Assembly: GCA_947589165.1 (NCBI GenBank) | Contig: CANQCH010000066.1 | Coordinates: 1 to 6,332 of the forward strand | Origin: an uncultured Bacilli bacterium | GTDB taxonomy: Bacteria; Bacillota_I; Bacilli_A; RF39; UBA660 | Length of the DNA: 6,332 nt | Direction of reading: 5' to 3' | Shown: positions 5,724 to 6,332 of the stretch, piece by piece | Layout of the letters: every line of letters starts with the position of its first letter | Numbering within the stretch: the stretch's first letter is position 1 | The notes under the pieces: model-generated | Told to the model about the DNA's origin: nothing | The model's database searches: none | Seen by the model: the letters and a program-made list of their open reading frames with translations, nothing else | Translations under genes and position numbers: made by a program

Positions 5724-6291
5724 TCAAAAAGTTGTGAAGTATTTAACTAATGCATCGGCGATAGCTTGAGCAACCTTTTCTTGATATTTACTACTTTGAA
5801 GTAAAGTTCGTTCACTAGCGTTAGATAAAAAACCACATTCAATGAGTAGTCCTCTAATTTTTAATTTATTATACATGTAGGTAGAAGTAGGAATTTTTTT
5901 AATTTCGCGATCCGATTTTAATTCTTGATTTAAATAATCTTGCATCACTAACGCTAAGTTCTTATTATCATTATTATAAAATACTTGCGCTCCTTTATAC
6001 GCACTATTAGATAAATAGTTTAAATGAATGGATAAATATAAATCGGCTTTACTTTCATTAATTAATTTTATCCGGTTATCAAAATCACTTTTTTTACGAT
6101 GATTTGTATTGGGCGTGGATAAATCATAATCCCCATCACGCGTCATAATGACACTAGCACCATACTTACTTAAGATTTTTTCTAAATATTGACTGATTTT
6201 TAAATTAATATCTTTTTCATAAATTTGGCCATACATTGTCCCGGGATCCAAAGAACCGTGTGCAGGAATAGGAAAAGTCCAAAAATATCAT
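5724..6291 (-). pseudogene. N-acetylmuramoyl-L-alanine amidase (Amidase_3, CwlD/AmiC type), frameshifted near its start
   Basis: Amidase_3 enzymes use zinc to cut the bond between N-acetylmuramic acid and the stem peptide of the cell wall. From TTG 6251 an intact frame encodes 175 residues: LDPGT..YEKDINLKI with zinc ligand E12, VIMTRDGDYDL, DFDNRIKLIN, LYLSIHLNY with zinc ligand H76, and LLIECGFLSN with catalytic E138. It lacks the family's opening motif with the first zinc-binding His. That motif is in the DNA but split across two frames: ATG ATA TTT TTG GAC (6291-6277), 10 extra bases (6276-6267), then CCT GCA CAC GGT TCT continuing into the long frame. Without the 10 bases it reads MIFLDPAHGSLDPGT, an exact family match, giving 185 residues. 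No good ribosome binding site precedes either start, and no signal peptide is seen. The gene is probably broken, or the sequence is wrong near this window edge. The stop is TGA (5726-5724), with no clear terminator after it. Confidence 0.7.
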
Positions 6292-6297
6292 TATTTC

Positions 6298-6332
6298 TTA
6301 AAATTCAATGTTCCATTCTATTTCTATATCTC
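6298..6332 (-). CDS. Possible C-terminal end of an upstream gene (or lost amidase N-terminus)
   Basis: In the frame of the reconstructed amidase start, the 10 codons at the right edge read DIEIEWNIEF and end in TAA (6300-6298), six bases before ATG 6291. The other two minus-strand frames are also closed within this edge. The peptide could be the tail of an upstream gene in the same operon. It could also be the original N-terminal region of the amidase, cut off by a nonsense codon, since relatives often carry a signal or linker before the first motif. The segment is too short to identify. Confidence 0.25.
   Translation of the reverse strand, partial: DIEIEWNIEF

Noticed and set aside
5724..5726. 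TGA read as tryptophan, extending the amidase by 12 codons to TAG
   Set aside because: Trp codons checked elsewhere are TGG and no internal TGA is needed in any gene here. The family normally ends close to this point.

Overview
The window looks like a chromosomal piece of a low-G+C, walled Firmicute, of the Bacilli or uncultured Tenericutes-like kind. This is inferred from A/T-rich coding sequence, strong AGGAGG-type ribosome binding sites, sigma-A-type promoters, U-tract terminators and Firmicute-style protein families. Trp codons checked are TGG, and TGA appears as the stop of the amidase gene, so the standard bacterial code fits and a Mycoplasma-type recoded TGA is not supported.

Layout. 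Bases 1-60 may hold the last 19 codons of a plus-strand gene running in from the left, followed by an intrinsic terminator (78-108). Bases 113-293 hold no credible ORF. They are richer in G+C (about 44% over 148-271), strongly strand-asymmetric and full of complementary segments, and I flag them as a candidate structured RNA on the minus strand. Enolase (eno, 350-1582, minus) comes next with its own promoter and terminator. A DUF308/HdeD-like membrane protein (1657-2241, minus) is divergent from a FemAB/MurM-type aminoacyltransferase (2350-3576, plus), and the two share a 108-base intergenic promoter region. The aminoacyltransferase converges on an HtrA/DegP-like membrane-anchored serine protease (3613-4716, minus), with back-to-back terminators between them. 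The protease lies 2 bases downstream of an Abi_2-family (abortive infection, HEPN-type) gene (4719-5651, minus), and its ribosome binding site lies inside that gene. The right end carries an N-acetylmuramoyl-L-alanine amidase (5724-6291, minus) that appears to be broken by 10 extra bases inside its first zinc-binding motif.

How the genes fit together. Enolase is glycolytic housekeeping. The FemAB-type enzyme, the amidase and the HtrA protease all act on or near the cell wall and membrane surface. The Abi_2 gene is the only defence-type gene and is co-transcribed with the protease. The arrangement is very compact: three of the terminators contain the stop codon of the gene they serve, and a fourth begins within 2 bases of it.

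The strongest points for a second look are the 10-base disruption of the amidase, the candidate pseudoknotted RNA next to eno, and the tightly coupled abi-htrA pair. I found no CRISPR array, IS element, tRNA or rRNA. No wholly new system can be demonstrated from this window alone.
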